Of a stretch of 64,000 nucleotides of DNA, positions 33,818 through 42,462 are shown piece after piece. The notes beneath the pieces are model-generated. The model was given only the letters and a program-made list of their open reading frames with translations, was not told the origin of the DNA and ran no database searches. Each line of letters begins with the position of its first letter. Within the stretch, counting starts at the first letter, position 1. The stretch is from Gammaproteobacteria bacterium. GTDB lineage: Bacteria > Pseudomonadota > Gammaproteobacteria > Burkholderiales > Burkholderiaceae_C. The stretch is from contig JAHJWB010000017.1 of the NCBI GenBank assembly GCA_018828125.1, positions 248,001 to 312,000 on the forward strand, written 5' to 3'. Both the position numbers and the translations under genes were made by a program.

Positions 33818-34770
33818 GCCGCACTGCCGACCACCTGTTCTGGATGTCACGCTACACCGAACGGGCAGAGAACACCGCAAGGATGTTGAACGTCAGCTAT
33901 GAAACATCTTTGCTCCCGCAAGCCGCAGACGTGGCCCAAACCGGCTGGGAGGGCCTGCTGTCCATCAGCGAGCTGATTCCCGCATACACCGCCAAACATG
34001 GCGAAGTGACGCCCGCCCGGGTGCTGGAGTTCATGGTGCACGACGGTGGCAACCCGTCGTCCATCCTGTCGTGCCTGCGCGCGGCCCGTGAGAACGCACG
34101 TGCCGTGCGAGGCGCGCTGACCACCGAAGTGTGGGAAACCCAGAACCAGACCTGGCTGGAGCTGCACCGGCAACTCCAGGGTGGTGCGTTTGAGCGTGAC
34201 CCGGGCCAGTTTTTTGAATGGGTAAAGTACCGCTCGCACCTGTCGCGCGGGGTGGTGCTGGGCACCATGCTGCAGGACGAGGCTTTTCACTTTCTGCGCA
34301 TGGGCACATTTTTGGAGCGGGCCGACAACACGGCGCGTTTGCTGGATGTGAAGTTCCACGCGGTGAAGAACGATTTTTTTGGCCGCGCCAGCGAGCGCAA
34401 CCAGGAGAGCGATTTCTACCACTGGAGCGCGTTGCTGCGCAGCGTCTCTGCGTTCGAGGTTTACCGCAAGGTCTACCGCGACGTGATCACCCCGGGGCGT
34501 GTGGCGGACTTGCTGATACTGCGCAGCGACATGCCACGATCACTGCACGCCTGCCTGCGTGAAGTGGTGGACAACCTGGCGGTACTGGCCAACGAGCAGT
34601 CGGGTGAAACCCGCCGCAGGGCCGGGCGCCTGCTGGCCGACTTGCAGTACGGGCGCATTGACGAGATCCTGGCGACGGGCCTGCACGCGTTTCTCACCCA
34701 GTTCCTGGACCGCGTGAACGACCTTGGCGGAGGCATCAGCCGTGACTTTCTGGTGACCGCGGGCGATTGA
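33811..34770 (+). CDS. alpha-E domain-containing protein
   Basis: [33 protein letters not shown]...[19 protein letters not shown]. Confidence 0.93.
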   Translation: [319 protein letters not shown]

Positions 34771-34811
34771 GCGTTTTATTGCTCGGTGAAGGACTCTTTA
34801 TTGCGTCCTGC

Positions 34812-34860
34812 ATTGATAGCTAAAAGCGATTGCTGGATAAGCGCTAGAGCCTGATTTGAT
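34812..34860 (+). repeat. palindromic repeat family 1, copy g
   Basis: ttgatagctaaaagcgattgctggataagcgctagagcctgattt. Confidence 0.8.
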
Positions 34861-34893
34861 TATCTTTTTGGATGCAGCCAAGTCACAGGGTGT

Positions 34894-35217
34894 TCATTCC
34901 TGCGCATTGCGCTTTTGGTCGCGCAGCATGAAGAGGTAGAGGCTTTCGACCTTTTCGCGCGCCCAGGGTGTTTTGCGCAGGAACTTGAGGCTGGAGCCCA
35001 CGCTGGGGTCGATCTGAAAACAGCGGATGGGAATCTGCCTGCCCAGCTCATCCCATCCAAAGTAGTCTGCCAGCGCCACCACGATGGCCTCCAGAGTCAC
35101 GCCATGCAGCGGGTTGCGGGCTTGTTTGGTGGGTGCGTTGTCGGTGGGCGGGGTTTCGGGAGAGCTCATGGTCGTCAGCATACCCGGGTAGCCGGATGCA
35201 CTTCGAGGATCCACCAC
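34894..35217 (-). CDS. VF530 family (DUF2132) DNA-binding protein
   Basis: [61 protein letters not shown]; start uncertain (inner Met likely). Confidence 0.85.
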   Translation of the reverse strand: MVDPRSASGYPGMLTTMSSPETPPTDNAPTKQARNPLHGVTLEAIVVALADYFGWDELGRQIPIRCFQIDPSVGSSLKFLRKTPWAREKVESLYLFMLRDQKRNAQE

Positions 35218-35250
35218 GGCGCGGTCTCCACGTGCGGCTTAAAACTGGCA

Positions 35251-35356
35251 CGGCCCAAAGCGAGTTCACCCGTGGAGCTGGCTTTGCCGGGCCACCGGGT
35301 GCGTCCCCCTCCCGCGAAGCGAGAGAGAGGGGGAAGACGCGAAGCGTCTCAGGGGG
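35251..35356 (+). repeat. 3'-end repeat family 2, copy C (overlaps LysR stop)
   Basis: cggcccaaagcgagttcacccgtggagctggctttgccgggccaccgggtgcgtccccctcccgcgaagcgagagagagggggaagacgcgaagcgtctcaggggg. Confidence 0.88.
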
Positions 35357-36266
35357 TGCGTTGCAGGTGTTCCTCGCGCTGGAAGAGTTCTGCAGCCCAA
35401 TCCACAAACGCGCGCACCTTGGCGCTCAGGTGGCGGTTGGGGGGGTAAACCACGTACACGGGCAGCAGGGGCTGGGTCCATTCGGGCAGCAATTGCACCA
35501 GCGTGCCGCTTGCGAGAAGCCGGCTTGCCTGCCAGCTGGTGATCTGGCCGATGCCCAGGCCTGCCACGATGGCAGTTACATAGGCATTGCTCTCGTTCAC
35601 GCTGACTTGGTAGGGTCCACTGATGTCCAGGGACTCTTCGCCTTTGCGAAACTCCAGCGGGTAGTGCCGATTGGTCTGCGGCGAAAAATAGATCACGCTG
35701 GCGTGTTTTTCTTCCACCTCGATCGGGTGTGCTGGCGTGCCTTTGCGCGCCAGATACTCGGGCGCTGCAACGGTGATGAATTCGAGGTTGCCAATGCGCC
35801 GTGCCACCAGCGATTGATCGCTCAATTCGCCGCCGCGAATCACGCAGTCCACGTTGTCGCTGATCAAATCCACATTGCGATCGCTCACCCCCAGGTCCAC
35901 CTGGATGTCCGGGTACCGCGCATGAAACTCCGCCAGGTGCGGAATGATGAGCAGTTGCGCCACCGATGTGCCCACATCGATGCGCAAGCGCCCGCGCGGG
36001 TTGGCGCGTGCGTTGGTCATGCTGGCCTCGATGTCGTCCAGGTCGGTCAACAGGCGCACAGTGCGGTCGTAGTACGCGGCGCCATCGGGCGTAACGGTGA
36101 CGCGCCGTGTGGTGCGGTTGAGCAGCTTCACGCGCAGCCGCTCCTCCAGCGCCTGCACATGCTTGGTCACCGTGGCTTTGGGCAGCGAGAGCGAATCTGC
36201 TGCCCGGGTAAACGTGCCGGCCTCCACCACCCGCACGAATATGCGCATGGCCTGTATTTGGTCCAT
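35349..36266 (-). CDS. LysR family transcriptional regulator
   Basis: MDQIQAMRIFVRVVEAGTFTRAADSLSLPKATVTKHVQALEERLRVKLLNRTTRRVTVTPDG. Confidence 0.95.
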   Translation of the reverse strand: MDQIQAMRIFVRVVEAGTFTRAADSLSLPKATVTKHVQALEERLRVKLLNRTTRRVTVTPDGAAYYDRTVRLLTDLDDIEASMTNARANPRGRLRIDVGTSVAQLLIIPHLAEFHARYPDIQVDLGVSDRNVDLISDNVDCVIRGGELSDQSLVARRIGNLEFITVAAPEYLARKGTPAHPIEVEEKHASVIYFSPQTNRHYPLEFRKGEESLDISGPYQVSVNESNAYVTAIVAGLGIGQITSWQASRLLASGTLVQLLPEWTQPLLPVYVVYPPNRHLSAKVRAFVDWAAELFQREEHLQRTP

Positions 36267-36290
36267 GGCTTCTCCTTGAATCTGGAATGT

Positions 36291-36312
36291 CAGCACCCAC
36301 CAGTGGGTGCTG
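36291..36312. promoter_or_regulatory. 22-bp palindrome in the LysR/hydrolase divergent intergenic region
   Basis: CAGCACCCAC-CA-GTGGGTGCTG, 10-bp perfect arms. Confidence 0.6.
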
Positions 36313-36442
36313 CGGAATTCTCACACGGCGATCACTCCGCGATTGTTGAGCTTTTGGAAACAGTGCTGTGGTGTTTAGCCTGTTTATCCCAAAGCCACAA
36401 GCCACTACATTTCATCCATCGTCAATTCAATGGGTACATGCC

Positions 36443-37360
36443 ATGCAGCCCGACCAGCCCTCTTCGTCGTCTTCTTCGCCACCGTCGCCCGCACCGCAGT
36501 CCGCTGCCTCTCCTGCCAAAGCTGCCCGTGCACCCCAGGCTGCGGGAGCAACGGCATCAGTGTGCACCGATTCCACCATTGAGGTGGGCACGGGCCAAGA
36601 CGTGGCGGTGCGCATGTACGGCCGCAAGAAGACGGGTGAGACGTCGCCGGTGGTGGTCCACTTTCATGGCGGCGCCTTCACCACAGGCGACCTCGACAAT
36701 GGCTGCACCGTTGCGACATTGCTGGAGAGCGCAGGTGCTGTGGTGGTCTCTGTGGCTTATCCGCTGACCCCGTTCCCGCAGCCTGTTGATACCGGCTACG
36801 ACGTGCTCAAGTGGGTGCACCGCCACCGCACCAAGCTGGGCGGGCAGGGCGCCTTGGTCTACCTGGCGGGCGAAGAAGCGGGTGGCAACCTGGCCGCCGC
36901 GGTGGGCCTGATGGCGCGCGACCAGTCGCATCCCCCACTGGCCGGGCAGATCTTGCTGTCGCCCATGCTGGACCCGTGTGTCGGAACGGCGTCGTTGCGC
37001 GAAGCCACAGGCAACGCCACGGGCTGCAAATGGACCGAGGGCTGGCGCAATTTTCTGCGCTGTCCGCGGGATGCTGAGCACCCGTATGCCGTGCCCGGCG
37101 CTGCGCGGCGCTTGGCGGGGTTGCCGCCCACCTTGATTCTGGTGGGCGACACCGATCCCATGCACGACGAAGCCCTGGCCTATGCGGCCCGGCTGGAGGC
37201 GGCGGGTCTGCAGGTCACCCGCCACGTGTTCTCCAAAACGACGCAGTGGCCCGATGCCTTGCTGCAGACCGGCGGGCAACCAGAGTGCCCCTGTGCGGCA
37301 GGCGCGCAAGAGCAGTTTCGAGCCTTTTTTGAAGCCACCCGAAGTCCGGTGCCTTCCTGA
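36443..37360 (+). CDS. alpha/beta hydrolase (HSL/esterase-like)
   Basis: VVVHFHGGAFTTGDLDN, LAGEEAGGNLAAAVGLMARD, LPPTLILVGDTDPMHDEALAYAARLEAAG. Confidence 0.85.
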   Translation: MQPDQPSSSSSSPPSPAPQSAASPAKAARAPQAAGATASVCTDSTIEVGTGQDVAVRMYGRKKTGETSPVVVHFHGGAFTTGDLDNGCTVATLLESAGAVVVSVAYPLTPFPQPVDTGYDVLKWVHRHRTKLGGQGALVYLAGEEAGGNLAAAVGLMARDQSHPPLAGQILLSPMLDPCVGTASLREATGNATGCKWTEGWRNFLRCPRDAEHPYAVPGAARRLAGLPPTLILVGDTDPMHDEALAYAARLEAAGLQVTRHVFSKTTQWPDALLQTGGQPECPCAAGAQEQFRAFFEATRSPVPS

Positions 37361-37386
37361 GAAAAGCCGGGAGCCGTAGAAAGTGA

Positions 37387-37417
37387 TTGACCTCAACGTT
37401 GGTTGAGGTTTGATACT
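37387..37417 (+). promoter_or_regulatory. MerR-family (SoxR-like) promoter/operator
   Basis: TTGACC - 19 bp - GATACT with CCTCAAC-gttg-GTTGAGG palindrome (37391-37408) in the spacer. Confidence 0.7.
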
Positions 37418-37582
37418 CCGGCCTTCCCGCCTACCCCTGGTTTTCAACGCTGATTTTTCTGGCCCGCTGTGCCGGAGGGAAAGGCTTTGTCCACGCATTT
37501 CTGCAAGCCGTGCCCGCGAGGGCGCTGACGGCAGGCAGGGCCATTGATGTCAACGATAGATAGATACGGAGGAAATCACACC

Positions 37583-37657
37583 ATGAACAACCCGTTGGGC
37601 GGTCTGCCCGCTTGCAGCCGCGGCTGTCACAACCTGCAGTGTTGCTGCGTCTCGTGA
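37583..37657 (+). CDS. Cys-rich 24-aa leader ORF
   Basis: GGAGG upstream; ATG..TGA translates to MNNPLGGLPACSRGCHNLQCCCVS*. Confidence 0.45.
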   Translation: MNNPLGGLPACSRGCHNLQCCCVS

Positions 37658-37834
37658 CGTTCGCGCACGTTTTTCCCGGTGGGATGCGGCCGGGTCTTGA
37701 CCTTGTCACCGTGTCATTGCCGAGACTGACCATCACGCCTCTGCACTGACTCCCGTCGGCACGACGCTCGCGCACCGTGGCGCGGCCGATCACCTTCACT
37801 GGCTCGCCTCATAAGGGCGGCCTTAACGATTGAA

Positions 37835-39094
37835 ATGACCATGAACTCCAATCTATTCTCCAAAAATCGCCCCCTGGGCTTGGCCACCATCGCCACCGCT
37901 GTGACAGCCGCCGTTGCTGCCGCCATCCTTGTGTTCCAGGCGCCCGTTGCGCAAGCCGACGGCGGCCCCGCAGTGCCTGCGGCCATGCCGGTGTCGGTGG
38001 CGGCCGTGGTGCAAAAAGACATTGCGCTGTGGGACGAGTTTTCTGGTCGTCTCGAAGCCGTGCAGCGTGTGGACGTGCGCCCCCGCGCATCAGGCGCTGT
38101 GCAGGCCGTGCACTTCCGCGAAGGCTCGCTGGTCAAGCAGGGCGACTTGTTGGTGACAGTAGACCCCGCCCCTTACGCCGCAGAGGTAGACCGCGCCGAA
38201 GCCCAAGTGGTGGCTGCGCAGGCCCGCGTGTCGTACACCCGCAGCGAACTGGAACGCGCGACACGTCTGCTCGAAGAAAAGGCCATTGCCCAGCGCGAAC
38301 ACGAGGAGCGCCTGAACGCCCAGCGCGAGGCCGATGCCAACCTGCGCGCCGTCCAGGCCGCGCTGCAAACCGCGAAACTGAACCTGGGCTACACCCAGGT
38401 GCGGGCTCCCGTGTCTGGCCGTGTGGGCCGCATCGAAGTGACCGTGGGCAACCTGGTAGCGGCCGGTGCGAGTGCGCCCGTGTTGACCACGCTGGTGTCC
38501 GTGAGCCCCATCTACGCGAGCTTCGATACCGACGAGCAGATCGTGGTGAAGGCGCTGGCCGACCTGCAAAGCGGCCAGCGCGGCAATAGTGCTCGCCAGC
38601 TCATCGAGCGCATCCCCGTGCAAATGGGCACCGGCACTGCGGGCAACACGCCCCACGTGGGCCGCCTCCAGCTCATCGACAACCAGGTGGATGCCAAGAG
38701 CGGCACCGTGCGTGTGCGCGCTGTGTTCGACAACGAAGACGGCGCCTTGATGCCCGGCCAGTTCGCTCGCATCCGCATGGGCCAGGCCCGCAACACACAG
38801 GCGCTGCTCATCAACGAGCGCGCCGTGGGCACTGACCAGAACAAGAAGTTTGTGATGGTAGTGGGCGAAGGCAACAAGGCCGAGTACCGCGAGGTCACCC
38901 TGGGCGCGCCGATTGACGGCCTGCGTGTGGTCACCTCGGGTCTGAAGGCCGGCGAGAACATCGTCGTCAATGGCCTGCAGCGCGTGCGCCCCGGTGCTGT
39001 GGTGGCACCGCAGCCGGTGCCCATGACCGCCAAGGCGGAGCTGGCAAGCGACCCCAAGGAAGCCAAAACCGCAGCCAAGTCGCCAGCCGCCTGA
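37835..39094 (+). CDS. RND efflux periplasmic adaptor subunit
   Basis: VQRVDVRPRASGAVQAVHFREGSLVKQGDLLVTVDPAPYAAEVDRAEAQVVAA...LNLGYTQVRAPVSGRVGR. Confidence 0.95.
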   Translation: MTMNSNLFSKNRPLGLATIATAVTAAVAAAILVFQAPVAQADGGPAVPAAMPVSVAAVVQKDIALWDEFSGRLEAVQRVDVRPRASGAVQAVHFREGSLVKQGDLLVTVDPAPYAAEVDRAEAQVVAAQARVSYTRSELERATRLLEEKAIAQREHEERLNAQREADANLRAVQAALQTAKLNLGYTQVRAPVSGRVGRIEVTVGNLVAAGASAPVLTTLVSVSPIYASFDTDEQIVVKALADLQSGQRGNSARQLIERIPVQMGTGTAGNTPHVGRLQLIDNQVDAKSGTVRVRAVFDNEDGALMPGQFARIRMGQARNTQALLINERAVGTDQNKKFVMVVGEGNKAEYREVTLGAPIDGLRVVTSGLKAGENIVVNGLQRVRPGAVVAPQPVPMTAKAELASDPKEAKTAAKSPAA

Positions 39095-39122
39095 GCCAGA
39101 GCGAACGAAGGAATTTGCATCC

Positions 39123-42100
39123 ATGAACCTCTCCCGATTTTTCATCGACCGCCCCATCTTTGCCGGGGTGCTGTCGGTGCTCATCTTCCTCGGGGGGCTC
39201 ATCGCATTGCGCGGTCTGCCCATCTCCGAATACCCCGAAGTCGCGCCGCCCTCCGTGGTGGTGCGCGCCCAGTACCCCGGCGCCAACCCCAAGGTGATCG
39301 CCGAGACTGTGGCCACGCCGCTGGAGGAGTCCATCAACGGCGTGGAAGGCATGCTCTACATGGGCAGCCAGGCCACCACCGACGGCGTGATGACGCTGAC
39401 GGTGACCTTTGCCCTGGGCACTGATCCCGACAAGGCCCAGCAGCTGGTGCAAAACCGCGTCTCGCAGGCCGAGCCGCGCCTGCCCGAGGAGGTGCGTCGC
39501 CTGGGCGTGACCACCGTCAAGAGCGCGCCGGACCTGACCATGGTGGTCCACCTGGTCTCGCCCAATAACCGCTACGACATCGACTACCTGCGCAACTACG
39601 CGGTGCTCAACGTGAAGGACCGCCTCGCCCGCATTGGCGGCGTGGGCCAGGTTCAGATCTTCGGCGGTGGCGATTACTCCATGCGTGTGTGGCTCGACCC
39701 GCAGAAGGTCGCGCAGCGCGGCTTGTCGGCCAGCGACGTGGTGGCCTCGATCCGGGGTCAGAACGTGCAGGCTGCTGCTGGCGTTGTGGGTGCATCGCCT
39801 GGGTTGCCCGGCGTGGACCTGCAACTGTCCATCAACGCACAAGGCCGCCTGCAGACCGAAGAAGAGTTCGGTGACATCATCGTCAAGACCGGTGCCGACG
39901 GTGCGGTGACACGCCTGCGCGACATCGCCCGCCTGGAGCTGGGCGCGGCCGATTACTCGCTGCGTTCGCTGCTCAACAACGACCCCGCAGTGGGCATGGG
40001 GGTGTTCCAGGCGCCCGGCTCCAACGCGCTCGACATCTCGGCCAATGTGCGTTCCACCATGGACGAGATCCAGAAGAACATGCCCGAAGGCGTGGAGTAC
40101 CGCATTGCGTACGATCCCACACAGTTCGTGCGTGCCTCCATCCAGTCGGTGATCCACACGCTGCTCGAAGCCATTGCCCTCGTCGTGCTGGTGGTGATCC
40201 TGTTCCTGCAGACCTGGCGCGCCTCCATCATCCCGCTGCTGGCAGTGCCGGTGTCGGTGGTGGGAACGTTTGCGGTGCTGCACCTGCTGGGCTTCTCGAT
40301 CAACGCCCTGAGCCTGTTTGGCCTGGTGCTGGCCATCGGCATCGTGGTGGATGACGCCATCGTGGTGGTGGAAAACGTGGAGCGCAACATCGAGGCAGGC
40401 CTGACCCCGCGCGAGGCCACCTACCGCGCCATGCGCGAGGTGAGCGGCCCCATCATCGCCATCGCACTGGTGCTGGTGGCGGTGTTCGTGCCGCTGGCCT
40501 TCATCAGCGGGCTCACGGGCCAGTTCTACCGCCAGTTCGCAGTCACCATCGCCATCTCGACGGTGATCTCGGCGATCAACTCGCTGACCCTGTCGCCCGC
40601 CCTCAGCGCGCTGCTACTCAAGGGCCACGACGAGCCCAAGGACGCGCTCACGCGCGGTATGGACAAGGTGTTTGGCGGCCTGTTCCGTGGCTTCAACCGC
40701 ATGTTCCACCGCGGCTCAGAGGCGTATAGCGGTGGCGTCAAGCGCGTCATCGGCCGCAAGGCACTGATGTTCGTGATCTACCTTGCCCTCGTGGGCGCCA
40801 CGGCGGGCCTGTTCAAGATCGTGCCCGGCGGCTTCGTGCCCGCGCAGGACAAGCAGTACCTCATCGGTTTTGCGCAGCTGCCTGATGGCGCCACCCTGGA
40901 CCGTACCGAGAACGTGATCCGCCGCATGGGCGAGATCATGAAGGAGAACCCCAACGTCGAAGACGCGATTGCCTTCCCCGGCCTGTCGATCAACGGGTTT
41001 ACCAACAGCTCCAACTCCGGCATCGTGTTCGCCACGCTCAAGCCTTTTGCCGAGCGCACCCGTGCCGACCAGAGCGGCGGCGCCGTGGCAGGGCAGTTGA
41101 ACCAGGCCTTCGGTAGCATCCAGGATGCGTTCATCGCCATGTTCCCGCCGCCTCCCGTGGCGGGCCTGGGCACCACGGGCGGCTTCAAGCTGCAGATCGA
41201 AGACCGTGCCTCGCTGGGCTACGAGGCCATGGACAACGCCGTGAAGGCCTTCATGGGTAAGGCCTACCAGACGCCCGAGTTGGCGGGCCTGTTCACCAGC
41301 TGGCAGGTCAACGTGCCGCAGCTCTATGCGAACATTGACCGCACCAAGGCGCGCCAGCTGGGTGTGCCGGTGACGGACATCTTCGACACGCTGCAGATCT
41401 ACCTGGGCAGCCTGTACGCCAACGACTTCAACCAGTTTGGCCGCACGTACAGCGTGCGCGTGCAGGCTGATGCGGCCTACCGGGCGCGGGCCGAAGATGT
41501 GGGCCTGCTCAAGGTGCGTTCCAGCACCGGCGAGATGGTGCCGCTGTCGGCCCTGATGAAGATGGAGCCCAGCTTCGGCCCCGAGCGTGCCATGCGCTAC
41601 AACGGCTACTTGGCAGCTGACGTGAACGGTGGCCCCGCGCCCGGCTATTCATCGGGCCAGGCCCAGGCGGCCATCGAGCGCATCGCCAAGGAGACGCTGC
41701 CCCAGGGCATCACGTTTGAATGGACCGAGCTGACCTACCAGGAAATCCTGGCGGGCAACTCCGCCGTGCTGGTGTTCCCGCTGGCTATCCTGCTGGTGTT
41801 TTTAGTGCTGGCCGCGCAGTACGAAAGCCTGACGCTGCCCATCGCCATCATCCTGATCGTGCCCATGGGCATCCTGGCGGCCATGACCGGTGTGTGGCTG
41901 AGCAACGGCGACAACAACGTGTTCACGCAGATCGGGCTCATTGTGCTGGTGGGGCTGTCGGCCAAGAACGCGATCCTGATCGTCGAGTTCGCCCGCGAGC
42001 TGGAGTTTGCCGGGCGCACGCCCGTGCAGGCCGCCATCGAAGCCAGCCGCCTGCGGTTGCGCCCCATCCTGATGACCTCGCTGGCCTTTGTGATGGGGGT

Positions 42101-42356
42101 GCTGCCCTTGGTGTTGTCCACCGGGGCGGGCGCAGAAATGCGCAGCGCCATGGGTGTGGCCGTTTTCTCCGGGATGATTGGTGTGACGGCCTTCGGCCTG
42201 TTCCTCACCCCCGTGTTTTACGTGCTTCTGCGCAAGCTGGCAGGCAACCGCCCGCTGGTGGAGCACGGCACGCATGTGGCGCCCATCTCGCACAGCGCAG
42301 GCACCGGCGGCACGGCCCACCCTGTGCTGGCCGCGCCGCGCAAGGAGCACGAATGA
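39123..42356 (+). CDS. RND multidrug efflux permease (AcrB/MexF-like HAE1 family)
   Basis: MNLSRFFIDRPIFAGVLSVLIFLGGLIALRGLPISEYPEVAPPSVVVRAQYPGANPKVIAETVATPLEE; 1077 aa. Confidence 0.96.
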   Translation: MNLSRFFIDRPIFAGVLSVLIFLGGLIALRGLPISEYPEVAPPSVVVRAQYPGANPKVIAETVATPLEESINGVEGMLYMGSQATTDGVMTLTVTFALGTDPDKAQQLVQNRVSQAEPRLPEEVRRLGVTTVKSAPDLTMVVHLVSPNNRYDIDYLRNYAVLNVKDRLARIGGVGQVQIFGGGDYSMRVWLDPQKVAQRGLSASDVVASIRGQNVQAAAGVVGASPGLPGVDLQLSINAQGRLQTEEEFGDIIVKTGADGAVTRLRDIARLELGAADYSLRSLLNNDPAVGMGVFQAPGSNALDISANVRSTMDEIQKNMPEGVEYRIAYDPTQFVRASIQSVIHTLLEAIALVVLVVILFLQTWRASIIPLLAVPVSVVGTFAVLHLLGFSINALSLFGLVLAIGIVVDDAIVVVENVERNIEAGLTPREATYRAMREVSGPIIAIALVLVAVFVPLAFISGLTGQFYRQFAVTIAISTVISAINSLTLSPALSALLLKGHDEPKDALTRGMDKVFGGLFRGFNRMFHRGSEAYSGGVKRVIGRKALMFVIYLALVGATAGLFKIVPGGFVPAQDKQYLIGFAQLPDGATLDRTENVIRRMGEIMKENPNVEDAIAFPGLSINGFTNSSNSGIVFATLKPFAERTRADQSGGAVAGQLNQAFGSIQDAFIAMFPPPPVAGLGTTGGFKLQIEDRASLGYEAMDNAVKAFMGKAYQTPELAGLFTSWQVNVPQLYANIDRTKARQLGVPVTDIFDTLQIYLGSLYANDFNQFGRTYSVRVQADAAYRARAEDVGLLKVRSSTGEMVPLSALMKMEPSFGPERAMRYNGYLAADVNGGPAPGYSSGQAQAAIERIAKETLPQGITFEWTELTYQEILAGNSAVLVFPLAILLVFLVLAAQYESLTLPIAIILIVPMGILAAMTGVWLSNGDNNVFTQIGLIVLVGLSAKNAILIVEFARELEFAGRTPVQAAIEASRLRLRPILMTSLAFVMGVLPLVLSTGAGAEMRSAMGVAVFSGMIGVTAFGLFLTPVFYVLLRKLAGNRPLVEHGTHVAPISHSAGTGGTAHPVLAAPRKEHE

Positions 42357-42462
42357 TGCCCCGGCCCACGCTGACAACCACCATCTTTGTGACCCTGGAC
42401 GCTCGCGCCCTGTCGCCGCTGTCGAATGCAGCGGGTGCATGGGGCGGAGCAGGAGACCAACC

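Noticed and set aside
37431-37799. 122-aa minus-strand ORF in the RND leader region
   Set aside because: Composition is arginine/cysteine-scrambled and it overlaps the better supported plus-strand promoter and leader ORF; no ribosome site noted.
38090-40283. Long minus-strand ORFs opposite the RND adaptor and permease
   Set aside because: Antisense shadows; His/Gly/Val-rich, no family resemblance.
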